This document shows positions 40,263 through 48,631 of a stretch of DNA of 64,000 bases, piece after piece (within the stretch, counting starts at the first letter, position 1; every line of letters begins with the position of its first letter). This stretch comes from Scybalenecus merdavium (GTDB taxonomy: Bacteria; Bacillota; Clostridia; Oscillospirales; Acutalibacteraceae), in assembly GCA_018714405.1 (NCBI GenBank), contig DVNM01000015.1, forward strand, positions 1 to 64,000, written 5' to 3'. Under the pieces are notes generated by a model. It made no database searches. It saw only the letters and a list, made by a program, of their open reading frames with translations, and was not told the origin of the DNA. The translations under genes were made by a program, and so were the position numbers.

Positions 40263-40814
40263 TCAGTCGCAGATCAGCTGGCCGTAGCCGCTTTTTCTTT
40301 TGTAAATGATTTTGGTTTCGTTGTTCAGCCCCAGGTATACGAAAAAGCTGTGCCCCAGCATTTCCATCTGCACAATGGCTTCGTCGTCGGTCATGACCTG
40401 CGGCGAAATGTTTTTGGTGCGGTTGATGGCGGTCGAGGCGTAGTCAAAGTCCTCAAAATTCTCCATCGTGATTTCCTCTTCTTCCGGCAGCTCAAACGCC
40501 TGGGCGATCTCGTCTATGCCGCCCTTGCGCTTTTTGTCGGTGAAGTAGGTCTTCAGCTTTCTGAGTTTGCGCTTGAAATCGTCCACGGCCGCGTCGATCG
40601 AGGGTTCGATCTTTTCGGCCTGCGCCTCGCCTTTAATAAAGGAACCAATGTATTTTACGGTAATGTCGCATTTGTAGCCGTCTTTCAGTTTGGAAAGGGT
40701 CACATTGAATGCGGCGTTTTCCGGAAGCATTTTTTCCACACGTTTCAGCTCTTTTTCGATGCCGTCCTTTGCACCCTGTTTCAGGTCAAAGCCTCTTGCG
40801 GTAATGTTGATCAT
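40263..40814 (-). CDS. hpf: Ribosome hibernation promoting factor, long form
   Basis: A 183-residue protein. The N-terminal RaiA/YfiA-type domain (about 1-100) contains I-T-A-R-G-F-D-L and the D-D-F-K-R-K-L-R-K-L helix, which binds the 30S decoding region. An acidic linker follows (P-E-E-E-E-I-T), and then the C-terminal domain (about 128-183) with D-D-E-A-I-V-Q-M-E-M-L-G-H-S-F-F-V-Y that dimerises ribosomes into 100S particles. The long form alone is typical of Firmicutes. It has a strong promoter of its own. Confidence 0.95.
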   Translation of the reverse strand: MINITARGFDLKQGAKDGIEKELKRVEKMLPENAAFNVTLSKLKDGYKCDITVKYIGSFIKGEAQAEKIEPSIDAAVDDFKRKLRKLKTYFTDKKRKGGIDEIAQAFELPEEEEITMENFEDFDYASTAINRTKNISPQVMTDDEAIVQMEMLGHSFFVYLGLNNETKIIYKRKSGYGQLICD

Positions 40815-40887
40815 ACTGTTGCCTCCCCGGCGGCAAATGCCGCCCGTGTATTCAAAAAAGGGTAAATTTCCCCTATTTTGTATTTAT

Positions 40888-40916
40888 ATTATATCACGCG
40901 GCGTTGCTTTTTTCAA
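40888..40916 (-). promoter_or_regulatory. Promoter of hpf
   Basis: On the minus strand TTGAAA (40911-40916), a 17-base spacer and perfect TATAAT (40888-40893), about 74 bases before the start. Confidence 0.8.
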
Positions 40917-40962
40917 TGCGCTTTGGTAAAATTAACAGGAAATTAAAAAACGGGGTGAGGCT

Positions 40963-41637
40963 GTGACAACAGATTTTTCCAGAACGCTTACGCTGATCGG
41001 TGCTGAGGCGTTTGAAAAGCTCAAAGGGGCGCATATTATGCTTTTTGGCGTCGGCGGCGTCGGCTCTTTTGCGGCCGAGGCGGTCGCACGCGCCGGGGTA
41101 GGGCGCATTACGTTGATCGACAGCGACGTGGTCGCCCCGTCCAATTTGAACCGCCAGCTGATCGCGCTGCACTCCACCATAGGTATGGCAAAGGCCGAGG
41201 CCGCCCGCCGGCGGATCCTGGACATCAATCCAAACTGCCGCGTAACGGCGGTTTGCATGTATTACGATGAGAATCTGCCGCTCGATCTGCACTGCGACTA
41301 TATTATTGACGCCATCGACAGCGTGCCGGCCAAGCTGCACCTGCTTACATCGGCCACGCAGCTCGGCGTGCCGGTCATCTCGTGCATGGGCACCGGCAAC
41401 AAGGTGCACCCGGAGATGCTGCAAATGGCTGATATCTCCAAAACCTCGGTCTGCCCGCTCGCTAAAAAAATGCGTGTAGAGCTGCGCAAACGCGGCATTT
41501 TGCACCTGCCGGTCGTCTACTCACAGGAAATCCCGCTTGTGAAGACTACGCCGCCGTCAAGCATCTCGTTCGTGCCGTCTGCGGCCGGGCTGCTGGCGGC
41601 TTCGTGTGCTGTGCGCACCATTGCCGGTCTGAAATAG
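40963..41637 (+). CDS. tcdA: tRNA threonylcarbamoyladenosine dehydratase (TcdA/CsdL)
   Basis: A 224-residue E1-like enzyme that cyclises t6A37 in tRNA to the hydantoin form. The Rossmann nucleotide motif is G-V-G-G-V-G-S-F, followed by I-D-S-D-V-V-A-P-S-N-L-N-R-Q, and the family-specific D-A-I-D-S-V-P-A-K-L-H and S-C-M-G-T-G-N-K. GTG start with GGGTGAGG upstream. The next gene follows within ten bases. Confidence 0.93.
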   Translation: MTTDFSRTLTLIGAEAFEKLKGAHIMLFGVGGVGSFAAEAVARAGVGRITLIDSDVVAPSNLNRQLIALHSTIGMAKAEAARRRILDINPNCRVTAVCMYYDENLPLDLHCDYIIDAIDSVPAKLHLLTSATQLGVPVISCMGTGNKVHPEMLQMADISKTSVCPLAKKMRVELRKRGILHLPVVYSQEIPLVKTTPPSSISFVPSAAGLLAASCAVRTIAGLK

Positions 41638-41647
41638 GGGGAACAGT

Positions 41648-41659
41648 ATGGAACTTTAG
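41648..41659 (+). other. Original start of the Nudix gene and the TAG that interrupts it
   Basis: ATG GAA CTT TAG. A GGGGAA ribosome-type site lies upstream, and after the stop the same frame continues as D-L-Y-T-K-D-R, the conserved start of this Nudix group. One base change (TGG to TAG) explains it. Confidence 0.75.
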
Positions 41660-41680
41660 GACCTTTACACGAAAGATAGA

Positions 41681-42160
41681 GTGCCCACGGGTCAGACCCA
41701 TGTGCGCGGGGAAAAACTGCCGGATGATTTGTTTCACCTGGTCGTGCATGTGTGGATCCAAAACAGCCGCGGGCAGTACCTGATCTCGCAGCGCGCCGCT
41801 ACAAGGCCGCATTACCCGCTTATGTGGGAATGCGTCGGCGGTTCGGTGCTTTGCGGTGAAAACAGCCTGCAGGGCGCCCTGCGCGAAACGAAAGAGGAGG
41901 TCGGCGTGCCGCTCGATCCTGCAGCCGGGCGGGTGCTGTTTTCGTCGGTGCGCGAAACGGTCGGCGGCGAGCGGTTTAACGACATCCGGGACGTTTGGCT
42001 TTTTCATTACGACGGCGAAGCCGATTTGAAAAACGCCACCACGCCCGAGGTGGCCGCCGTGCGCTGGCTTTCGCCGGCGCAGATCAAAGAATTGCTGGAC
42101 GGCGGAAAGCTTGTGCCGACTTTACGTTACTTTTTTGATCGGGTCGACGGGCAGATGTGA
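41681..42160 (+). CDS. Nudix hydrolase whose normal start is cut off by a stop at codon 4
   Basis: The Nudix box is intact: G-G-S-V-L-C-G-E-N-S-L-Q-G-A-L-R-E-T-K-E-E-V-G-V. The family (YfcD/IDI-like, with H-L-V-V-H-V-W-I and Q-R-A) typically begins M-E-L-W-D-L-Y-T-K-D-R. Here ATG GAA CTT TAG GAC CTT TAC appears at 41648-41668, so the expected Trp4 codon is a TAG stop and the rest of the normal frame continues unbroken. The only downstream start in frame is a GTG at 41681 with no visible ribosome site. The gene is either silent, weakly made from the GTG, or carries a sequencing error. TAG ends other genes here (for example the BlaI-type gene), so it is a true stop codon. Confidence 0.7.
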   Translation: MPTGQTHVRGEKLPDDLFHLVVHVWIQNSRGQYLISQRAATRPHYPLMWECVGGSVLCGENSLQGALRETKEEVGVPLDPAAGRVLFSSVRETVGGERFNDIRDVWLFHYDGEADLKNATTPEVAAVRWLSPAQIKELLDGGKLVPTLRYFFDRVDGQM

Positions 42161-42204
42161 AAAGCGCGATACCTGCCTTTTATCAACGACTGCAAACACA
42201 AAGA

Positions 42205-42244
42205 AAAAGCGCCGTGCGAACATTTGGCTCGCACGGCGCTTTTG
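42205..42244. terminator. Strong terminator between the Nudix gene and the ABC permease
   Basis: A 14-base stem AAAGCGCCGTGCGA/TCGCACGGCGCTTT with A-run and T-run flanks serves both convergent genes. Confidence 0.9.
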
Positions 42245-42274
42245 GTGTTTTGCGTTTCTGCTTTTCGTGTCTTT

Positions 42275-44884
42275 TTAGTTGATCTCGGTCTTGAGCGTTT
42301 CGATGATCGAGTCTTTGCGCAGCTTCGACCACGAGAACAGCATGGACGCGCCCACGATCACGAACACGGCGACTATGGTGCCCAGGTAAATGCGCCAGTC
42401 GAGCGTGAACGGCATGGTAATGGAATCGCCGAGCACACGGTTCATCAAATAGCTTACGGCAATGCTCAGCGGCAGGCCGAAGAGCAGCGCCTGCAGGCCG
42501 TAGAACAGGCTTTCAAAGTTGATCATGCGGGTAAAGCCGTGCGGCGTCATGCCGATCGATTTGTACATCGCAAACTCCTTGCGGCGCAGTTCAATGCTGG
42601 TCGAAATGGTGTTGAAAATGTTGAACACGGAAACGAGTGTGATCAGGGCAATGAAGCCGTAGGCAAACACCTGCATCACCATAATGGTGGAGGTCATCTG
42701 CTGAATGCTGCCGGTGATGTTGGCAACATAGTAGCCTAAGCCCATGTCGCTCAGCGTTTCTTCCAGACTTTCGGCCACGGCGTCTGGGTCTTTTGTCTCA
42801 ATGCCCACGGTGTACAGGTTCATTTCCAGGTCGGTCGCCGTGCTGAGGGGCATATACAAATTCAGTGTGCCGACCTGGTACAGGTACTGCGTGTCGTCCG
42901 TCATGGTGTTTGCGATACCGCCGATTTTGTAGGATTCGTAAAGCTCCGTGCCGTCGTCCTGAATGACCGGCGCCTGCGACTGAATGGTTTGGCCGACTAC
43001 GTCTTTCGTCAGCGGCTGCACAATGTTTCGCTTGCCGCCGTCGATCTGTACCAATTCGTTGCGCAGCAGCGCAGTGCGCGTGCCCTCTTTGGTGTAGTAG
43101 TCGCGGCTGTTCAGCCCGTTTTGCACGCAAAGCGCGTCAAACATGTCGTCGTCGATCTGCCAAACGACTACGTCTACATCGTAAGTGCCGCTTTCTGCAT
43201 CTTCAGAATAAAACTCCTTGCTGCTTTCGTCTATAAATTTGCCGTCTATGGTCCAATAGTCGCTGAATGTTGTGACGCTGTAGGCCTTATCCACTTTGTC
43301 TGTGTCTGCGACGATTCGGTTCATTTCGTCTTTTTTGTTGTTGCCAAGCGTATTGTTATCATCGTAGATCATCATGCTGACCTGGTAAGGAACAGCCTGC
43401 TGGGTGGAATTGGCGGCCGTAAACATCGTGCAAAATGCGTTGACGCAGATGAACAGCACAATGGAAATGGCCAGCGACGCGGTGATCGTTCTGGATTTTT
43501 TGCCGTTTCTTTTCAGGTTTTTCAGGGCCAGCTCACCCTCATAGCCAAAGAGCTTGCGCACGATCTTCGGCACATGCAGCTTTTTGGCTTTTACCTTGAT
43601 CTCGTCCGTCTGGCGCAGTGCGTCAATCGGCGTGGTGCGCGATGCCTTGGCTGCCGGGATCAGGGAGGAGATGAAAATCGTAAAGGTACTTAAAACTATG
43701 ATGAGCACGATCGCCCATACGGGCACAACGGCGTGCATCGTGTAGTTTTCCATATGGTTCATAAAGCCGGCAATATAGGGCGTCAGCAGCCGCAGCGTGA
43801 TGTCAATGCCGAGAATGCCGAACAAAATGCCAAGCGGAATGCTGACAACGCCCAGCAAAAAGCCCTCAAAGTAAACGGACTGTCTTTTTTGCTTTTTCGT
43901 TGCGCCTACGGTGGCCAGCATGCCAAGATAGCGCGTGCGCTCGGCCAGCGAAATGCCAAAGGCGTTATAGATCAGTGCAACAGACGCAGCAATAATGATG
44001 ACAAAAATGACCGCGGCAAACATAAAGAGCGTTGCCAGTGTGCCGCTGCTGTCCAGAAGTACCAGGTGGTACCCGAACAGTTCGCTGTTGAGCATTGTCT
44101 TGTCAAATGCGATGTCGGCGTTTTCGATAGCGGCCTGTGCCTGCTCGGCTGATTTATAGGTCGTCTCTTCCATCTGCAGGTAGGCGCTTTCGGCTTCTTC
44201 GCCGGCGTCCATGCCGCGTACGATCGGGTATTCAAAACGGTATGTTTCGGTGGGATAGTTGTTTTCCACAATGCCGGCGATCTTGTAGCTTTTGGCCTCT
44301 TCGTTTTCCAGCCATTCGCCGGCCTGCGCCGAACCGCTTGTAATGATGTCCTCGCCGCCCTCAGCCATGTACATGCGCGTGCCGGTCAAAATGTCGACCG
44401 TCTGGCCGACCTGCCAGTTCAGGCTGTTTTTCTCAATGAATTCTTTGTCTACTAAAATTTCGCCGCTGTTTTTCGGCAGCTCGCCCTGCAGATCGCCTGT
44501 AACAAAGACCTGCAAAGCGTCTGCGTTCATGGCGCCCATATTGCCGATGCCGCGCGAGGGGTGCTCCTTGTTTTCAATGTGGTAACCTTCGGCATTTTTT
44601 ACGGCAGCGGCGTATTTTACGCCGGCGCTTTCTTTCATTTTTTCGATCTGCTGCGGGATGATCGGTGCCGTTTCGGTGGGATTCGCCGCGCCGGAATAGA
44701 TCGTGGCGTGCACCATGCCGGAATTATGTGTTTCCTGATACTCCATCAGGTCAAAAATGCTGGCAACCGAAACGCACACGGCCGTGATCATTGCGACCGA
44801 CACGATCATGCCGAGCACAGTCACAATGGTGCGTTTTAAGTTGCTCTTTAAGTGGTTGAGCGTCAGCCGGTTTACAATGTTCAT
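42275..44884 (-). CDS. ABC transporter permease, FtsX/MacB type
   Basis: An 869-residue permease with two FtsX domains. Transmembrane helix 1 lies near residues 18-41. Helix groups around 290-420 surround the first FtsX core, with an internal helix near 468, and the last group is at 745-860. Large extracytoplasmic regions lie between (about 45-270 and 490-720). This layout is typical of peptide-antibiotic export or signalling transporters controlled by a neighbouring two-component system. Its start overlaps the ATPase gene by four bases. Confidence 0.9.
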   Translation of the reverse strand: MNIVNRLTLNHLKSNLKRTIVTVLGMIVSVAMITAVCVSVASIFDLMEYQETHNSGMVHATIYSGAANPTETAPIIPQQIEKMKESAGVKYAAAVKNAEGYHIENKEHPSRGIGNMGAMNADALQVFVTGDLQGELPKNSGEILVDKEFIEKNSLNWQVGQTVDILTGTRMYMAEGGEDIITSGSAQAGEWLENEEAKSYKIAGIVENNYPTETYRFEYPIVRGMDAGEEAESAYLQMEETTYKSAEQAQAAIENADIAFDKTMLNSELFGYHLVLLDSSGTLATLFMFAAVIFVIIIAASVALIYNAFGISLAERTRYLGMLATVGATKKQKRQSVYFEGFLLGVVSIPLGILFGILGIDITLRLLTPYIAGFMNHMENYTMHAVVPVWAIVLIIVLSTFTIFISSLIPAAKASRTTPIDALRQTDEIKVKAKKLHVPKIVRKLFGYEGELALKNLKRNGKKSRTITASLAISIVLFICVNAFCTMFTAANSTQQAVPYQVSMMIYDDNNTLGNNKKDEMNRIVADTDKVDKAYSVTTFSDYWTIDGKFIDESSKEFYSEDAESGTYDVDVVVWQIDDDMFDALCVQNGLNSRDYYTKEGTRTALLRNELVQIDGGKRNIVQPLTKDVVGQTIQSQAPVIQDDGTELYESYKIGGIANTMTDDTQYLYQVGTLNLYMPLSTATDLEMNLYTVGIETKDPDAVAESLEETLSDMGLGYYVANITGSIQQMTSTIMVMQVFAYGFIALITLVSVFNIFNTISTSIELRRKEFAMYKSIGMTPHGFTRMINFESLFYGLQALLFGLPLSIAVSYLMNRVLGDSITMPFTLDWRIYLGTIVAVFVIVGASMLFSWSKLRKDSIIETLKTEIN

Positions 44885-45564
44885 TTTACCATCACCTCAT
44901 CTTTGACGATGTGCCCGTCTTCGATGGCGATGACGCGGTCCGCGCCCAGCGCAATGCGCTCGTCATGCGTGATGATGATGACGGTCTGGTTGAATTCCCT
45001 GTTGAACTTGCGCAGCAGCGCAATGATCTCTTTGGAATTTTCGCTGTCCAGGTTGCCGGTCGGTTCGTCGGCCAGGACGATGGCCGGGTTGTTGGCCAGT
45101 GCACGGCCGATGGAGACCCTTTGCTGCTGGCCGCCCGAAAGCTGGTTCGGCAGGTGGTCGAGCCGGTCGTTCAGGCCGAGAATGCTGACCAGGTTGTCGA
45201 TCAGCTTCTGGTCGGGCTTGCGGCCGTCGAGCAGCAGCGGCAGCGTAATGTTTTCTTTTACGCTCAGGATCGGGATCAGGTTGTAAAACTGGTAAATGAG
45301 CCCGATCTGGCGGCGGCGGAAAACGGCCAGCGCCGTTTCGTCCAGCTGTGAAATGTCGGTGCCCTCAATGATCACGCGGCCGGAGGTCGGTGTGTCTACA
45401 CCGCCGATGATGTGCAAAAGGGTGGATTTACCGGAACCGCTCGGCCCCACGATTGCTAAAAACTGCCCTTTCGGTACGGTGAACGAAACGTTGTCCAGTG
45501 CCTTGACCATGGTGTCGCCCTTACCGTAGGTTTTCGTTAAGTTTTCGATTTTTAAAATATCCAT
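44881..45564 (-). CDS. ABC transporter ATP-binding protein (MacB/BceA type)
   Basis: A 227-residue ATPase with Walker A G-P-S-G-S-G-K-S-T, Q-loop F-Q/YQFYNLIP, signature L-S-G-G-Q-Q-Q-R and Walker B I-V-L-A-D-E-P-T-G. The start at 45564 (MDILKIENLTKTYGKG) has AAAGGAG nine bases upstream; an earlier in-frame start at 45603 adds a non-conserved leader. It forms a transporter with the coupled permease. Confidence 0.94.
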   Translation of the reverse strand: MDILKIENLTKTYGKGDTMVKALDNVSFTVPKGQFLAIVGPSGSGKSTLLHIIGGVDTPTSGRVIIEGTDISQLDETALAVFRRRQIGLIYQFYNLIPILSVKENITLPLLLDGRKPDQKLIDNLVSILGLNDRLDHLPNQLSGGQQQRVSIGRALANNPAIVLADEPTGNLDSENSKEIIALLRKFNREFNQTVIIITHDERIALGADRVIAIEDGHIVKDEVMVK

Positions 45565-45648
45565 TACGGTTAACTCCTTTCGTTTTCTGACCCCATGATA
45601 CACGGCAAATCTTACGATCCGGTGACTTTTTTATAACAGTTTCGTCAC

Positions 45649-46644
45649 TTAAACGATCGTTTTGTAAAACCTGATGCTGAACTTTGTGCCTTTGCCAAGC
45701 TCGCTTTCCACGTCCAGCATGGCTTTTTCACGGTTTAAAATGGTTTGTGCCAGCGCAAGACCGATGCCCACACTGTTTTCACTGCTGTTTTTGCCGCGGT
45801 AAAACCGTTCAAAAATATGCGGCAGCTCCTCTTTGCTGATACCGCTGCCGGTGTCTTCTATGGTCAGTTCGGTGTAAACGAGCGTCTCTTTTGCCTGAAC
45901 GGTCAGCGTTCCGCCGGGCGGCGTATGCTCCAGGCAGTTTTTGATGATGTTCGTAAATGCTTCCACGTCCCATTTTACGTCGCCGGTCACGCGCAGTTTT
46001 GGGTCGACATCGCAGCAAATGGCAATATTTTGCAGGTCCGCCGTAATGGCAAACGGTTCGGTGGCTTTTTTTACAGCGCCGGAAAGGGAGTAGGTCTCTT
46101 TTTTAAAAGTCACTGTACCGGCATCGATCTTGGAAAGCTTCAGCAGCGTAATGATCAGCCAGTTCATTTTGTCCAGCTGCGCGTCTATGTTTTTGATAAA
46201 CGTTTTGCGGTTCGACTCGTCGGTCTCCTCTTTTAAAAGATCGCTCATCACGGTCATGGAGGTCAGCGGCGTTTTCATCTGGTGCGAAATGTCGGCCAGC
46301 GAATCGGCCAGGTTTTCCTTGCTTTTCAAAACCTCGTCGTGCGTGCTGCGCAGCATCAAAATCACTTTGTAAATGTTGTTCTTCAGCAGCGACAGTTCGC
46401 CCTCTTCGTTGGAATCGATCGCCAGGTCAAAGTTGCCGGCGCACACCTGGGTCAGGTAGTCGTTGAGCTTTTCAATTTCCTGAAAACGTTTGTTTGTGTA
46501 AATGTAAAAGGTCACGGTCATGCCAATGCCCAGCGCGGCGGTCACGGCGGCGCAGATTGGGCTGAAAAAGAGCATGACCCCGGCGGCAGCAAACAGCGCC
46601 GCGCCTGCAAGGATGACCGGCATTTTTAAGTATTTGTTATTCAT
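45649..46644 (-). CDS. Sensor histidine kinase of the ABC-transporter module
   Basis: A 331-residue kinase with two transmembrane helices (about 8-27 and 31-50) and almost no outer loop, followed by a HAMP-like linker. H-box D-I-S-H-Q-M-K-T-P-L-T has its phosphorylated His near residue 120. The N, G1 and G2 boxes (N-I-I-K-N-C-L-E-H, D-T-G-S-G-I, V-G-I-G-L-A-L-A) are present. Kinases of this type in BceRS-AB-like modules sense antimicrobial peptides through the transporter itself. It overlaps the regulator gene by eight bases. Confidence 0.92.
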   Translation of the reverse strand: MNNKYLKMPVILAGAALFAAAGVMLFFSPICAAVTAALGIGMTVTFYIYTNKRFQEIEKLNDYLTQVCAGNFDLAIDSNEEGELSLLKNNIYKVILMLRSTHDEVLKSKENLADSLADISHQMKTPLTSMTVMSDLLKEETDESNRKTFIKNIDAQLDKMNWLIITLLKLSKIDAGTVTFKKETYSLSGAVKKATEPFAITADLQNIAICCDVDPKLRVTGDVKWDVEAFTNIIKNCLEHTPPGGTLTVQAKETLVYTELTIEDTGSGISKEELPHIFERFYRGKNSSENSVGIGLALAQTILNREKAMLDVESELGKGTKFSIRFYKTIV

Positions 46645-47314
46645 TGTCTATTTTATACCCCATTTTGCGCACGGTTTTGATGATCTGCGGCTTTTCCGGG
46701 TCGTCCTCTATCTTGTCGCGCAGCCGTTTGATGTAAACGGTCAGCGTGTTGTCGTTGACAAAGTCGCCCGAAACGTCCCAGATGTTTTCCAGCAGCTGGC
46801 TTCTGGTAAGCACGCTGCCGCGGTTGTTTAAAAGGATCAGCAGCAGGCGGTATTCCATGGCGGTCAGAATGATTTCCTGCCCGTTTTTGAACACGCGCGC
46901 CTCGTTCGTGCTGACGGTAATGTTTTGCACATGCAGTTTTGTGTCGGCCGTACCGTTTCCGGCGCGGCGCAGCACGCTTTTGATGCGCGCCAGCAGCTCT
47001 TTAATACGAAACGGTTTGGCAATGTAGTCGTCTGCACCGAGCTCCAGCCCCATGACCACGTTGACTTCGTCGTCGAACGCGGTCAGAAAGATCACAGGCG
47101 CTTGGCCTTTTTCTTTGATCTTGCGGCACACGTCGTAGCCGCTGCCGTCCGGCAGGGTCAGGTCTAAAAGGTACAGGTCGTGGTCCGTGCGTGCAATTTC
47201 ATCCATCGCCTCTTTTACCGTTTTGCAAACGGTCACTTCGTAGCCCTCGTTTTTCAGCGAATATTCAAGCCCCATGGCGATCGCGGTGTCATCTTCCAAA
47301 ACAAGCAGTTTCAT
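46637..47314 (-). CDS. OmpR-family response regulator of the ABC-transporter module
   Basis: A 225-residue regulator. The receiver has acidic residues E7-D8-D9, phosphoacceptor D51 in L-L-D-L-T-L-P and the I-A-K-P-F-R loop. The winged helix has L-T-A-M-E-Y-R-L-L and ends R-K-M-G-Y-K-I. It leads the operon regulator-kinase-ATPase-permease and probably activates it. GAGGTGA precedes the ATG. Confidence 0.93.
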   Translation of the reverse strand: MKLLVLEDDTAIAMGLEYSLKNEGYEVTVCKTVKEAMDEIARTDHDLYLLDLTLPDGSGYDVCRKIKEKGQAPVIFLTAFDDEVNVVMGLELGADDYIAKPFRIKELLARIKSVLRRAGNGTADTKLHVQNITVSTNEARVFKNGQEIILTAMEYRLLLILLNNRGSVLTRSQLLENIWDVSGDFVNDNTLTVYIKRLRDKIEDDPEKPQIIKTVRKMGYKIDNE

Positions 47315-47331
47315 ACACTCACCTCATTCTT

Positions 47332-47360
47332 ATCATACCACAGAAATATACATCTTTCCA
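47332..47360 (-). promoter_or_regulatory. Promoter of the two-component/ABC module
   Basis: On the minus strand TGGAAA (47355-47360), a 17-base spacer and TATGAT (47332-47337). Confidence 0.5.
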
Positions 47361-47380
47361 TTACAAATGTGTAAGAAAAA

Positions 47381-47402
47381 CGGCCGCCCTGTTGGGGCGG
47401 CC
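47381..47402 (-). terminator. Terminator after the sortase-like gene
   Basis: A GC-rich stem CGGCCGCCC/GGGCGGCCG is followed on the minus strand by TTTTTC. Confidence 0.8.
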
Positions 47403-47417
47403 GGCAGCATCGGTTAT

Positions 47418-48617
47418 TTAGTTTAAATAAGCGTCCAGATCCTCGTCGTTCAGCCGCGAAGTGTCCTCGCCGTCCAGCTGCACGGTGGGGTACCACTGGC
47501 TGGCGGTGGCGTATGGATTTTGAGCGCCGGTCTTGTCGTAATAAGCCTGCGGGTAGTACACGTTTTCGTTTACGGTGCAGTCGTCTGCGTCCAGCTTATT
47601 GCTGTCGCCGCTTGTCATCTGCACGGCTACGACCACAAAGCGTGCCGAATCGAACAGGTCAGACGCGGCCGACAGCATCAGCACCTTATCGCTCAAAAGA
47701 ATGTCACGCCCGGTGGTGTAAAGCAGCCGGGAAGACAGATTGGTGCGAAATTCGATCATGGCGTCGTCCGTTAAATTCGCCACGGCGTATGGGAACATTT
47801 TGCCGTTGTCGGCCGCTTTGTCGGCGTTGGTGTAAAAGGCGCCGACGACTTTGTATTCGGCATTTTGGTAAAGCGTGTTGAACGTGATGACCGGGTTTTC
47901 GGCACAGGCCTCGGGCGTGGCATACATGCTTTCCAGCGCACCGAAATAGGCGTTCGATGCGTAAAGCACGGTGTTTCTGGACTGCGGATCGGTACTGGCG
48001 CGCCAGTCCATATACACGCTGCCGCTTTCGTTGTTGCGGGCGTTTTCGTCGCGTGTGGCGTAGTAAAGGTTATCGTCGCCCTGGTAGACGTTGTAGTCTA
48101 TGTCGCTGCCGGCGATCGAAAGGCGGCCGACAAAGTCCTGGTTGGCGGCGTATTCCTCTATGTGATCCGTCTGCATGCCGTCTGCGATCGTTACACCGTA
48201 TTTTTCTTCGGTGTCGGCGATCTTTTTCTCGTTTGCCGCGCGCACACCGAATACGACCGCCACGATCACGACGGACGCCGCCAGAACGCAGAGGATGATC
48301 TTAAAGGTCAGCGAACGGAAAAACGCTTTGATCTTTGCACGCCGGTTGCGGTGGTCAGACGGCTCTTTTTGCGTTTCAGCCTTTTCGTCGTCCTTTTTCT
48401 TACTGCGCCTTGGGCCGGGCTTCGGCAGCTTTTTTATGGAAAGTGTTTTTTTGCCGGCCTTTTTGCCGTCTGCCGGCGCGCTTTCCGGCACAGGTGTGTC
48501 GATAGACGGCTCAGGCGGCGCCAGCGTGTCATCGTTTTGTGTACGCTGCCGGGCGCCGAGATCCTCTAAAATGGCGTCGATCTCGCTGCGGCCGTCTTGC
48601 TTGTTTTTGTTGTCCAT
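47418..48617 (-). CDS. Sortase-B-like membrane protein lacking the catalytic His and Cys
   Basis: A 399-residue protein. The cytoplasmic N-terminus (1-105) is charged and Pro-rich, one membrane helix lies near 108-130, and the outer part (150-360) follows the class B sortase order: F-V-G-R-L-S-I-A-G-S-D-I-D-Y-N-V, then Y-Q-G-D-D-N-L-Y-Y, then S-G-S-V-Y-M-D-W-R. Where class B enzymes have T-x-x-Y-G-H-N, this has T-V-L-Y-A-S-N, so Ser221 replaces the His. Where they have L-(S/T)-T-C, this has L-S-A-A, so Ala318 replaces the Cys. Arg326 in A-R-F-V-V is kept. It should be unable to cleave or join proteins. No substrates with sorting signals are seen nearby. Confidence 0.8.
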   Translation of the reverse strand: MDNKNKQDGRSEIDAILEDLGARQRTQNDDTLAPPEPSIDTPVPESAPADGKKAGKKTLSIKKLPKPGPRRSKKKDDEKAETQKEPSDHRNRRAKIKAFFRSLTFKIILCVLAASVVIVAVVFGVRAANEKKIADTEEKYGVTIADGMQTDHIEEYAANQDFVGRLSIAGSDIDYNVYQGDDNLYYATRDENARNNESGSVYMDWRASTDPQSRNTVLYASNAYFGALESMYATPEACAENPVITFNTLYQNAEYKVVGAFYTNADKAADNGKMFPYAVANLTDDAMIEFRTNLSSRLLYTTGRDILLSDKVLMLSAASDLFDSARFVVVAVQMTSGDSNKLDADDCTVNENVYYPQAYYDKTGAQNPYATASQWYPTVQLDGEDTSRLNDEDLDAYLN

Positions 48618-48631
48618 TAGGGCCTCCGTCG

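Noticed and set aside
41648..41659. TAG decoded as an amino acid (stop-codon recoding)
   Set aside because: TAG ends several intact genes in the window, for example the BlaI-type regulator and tcdA, so ordinary stop use is the simpler reading.
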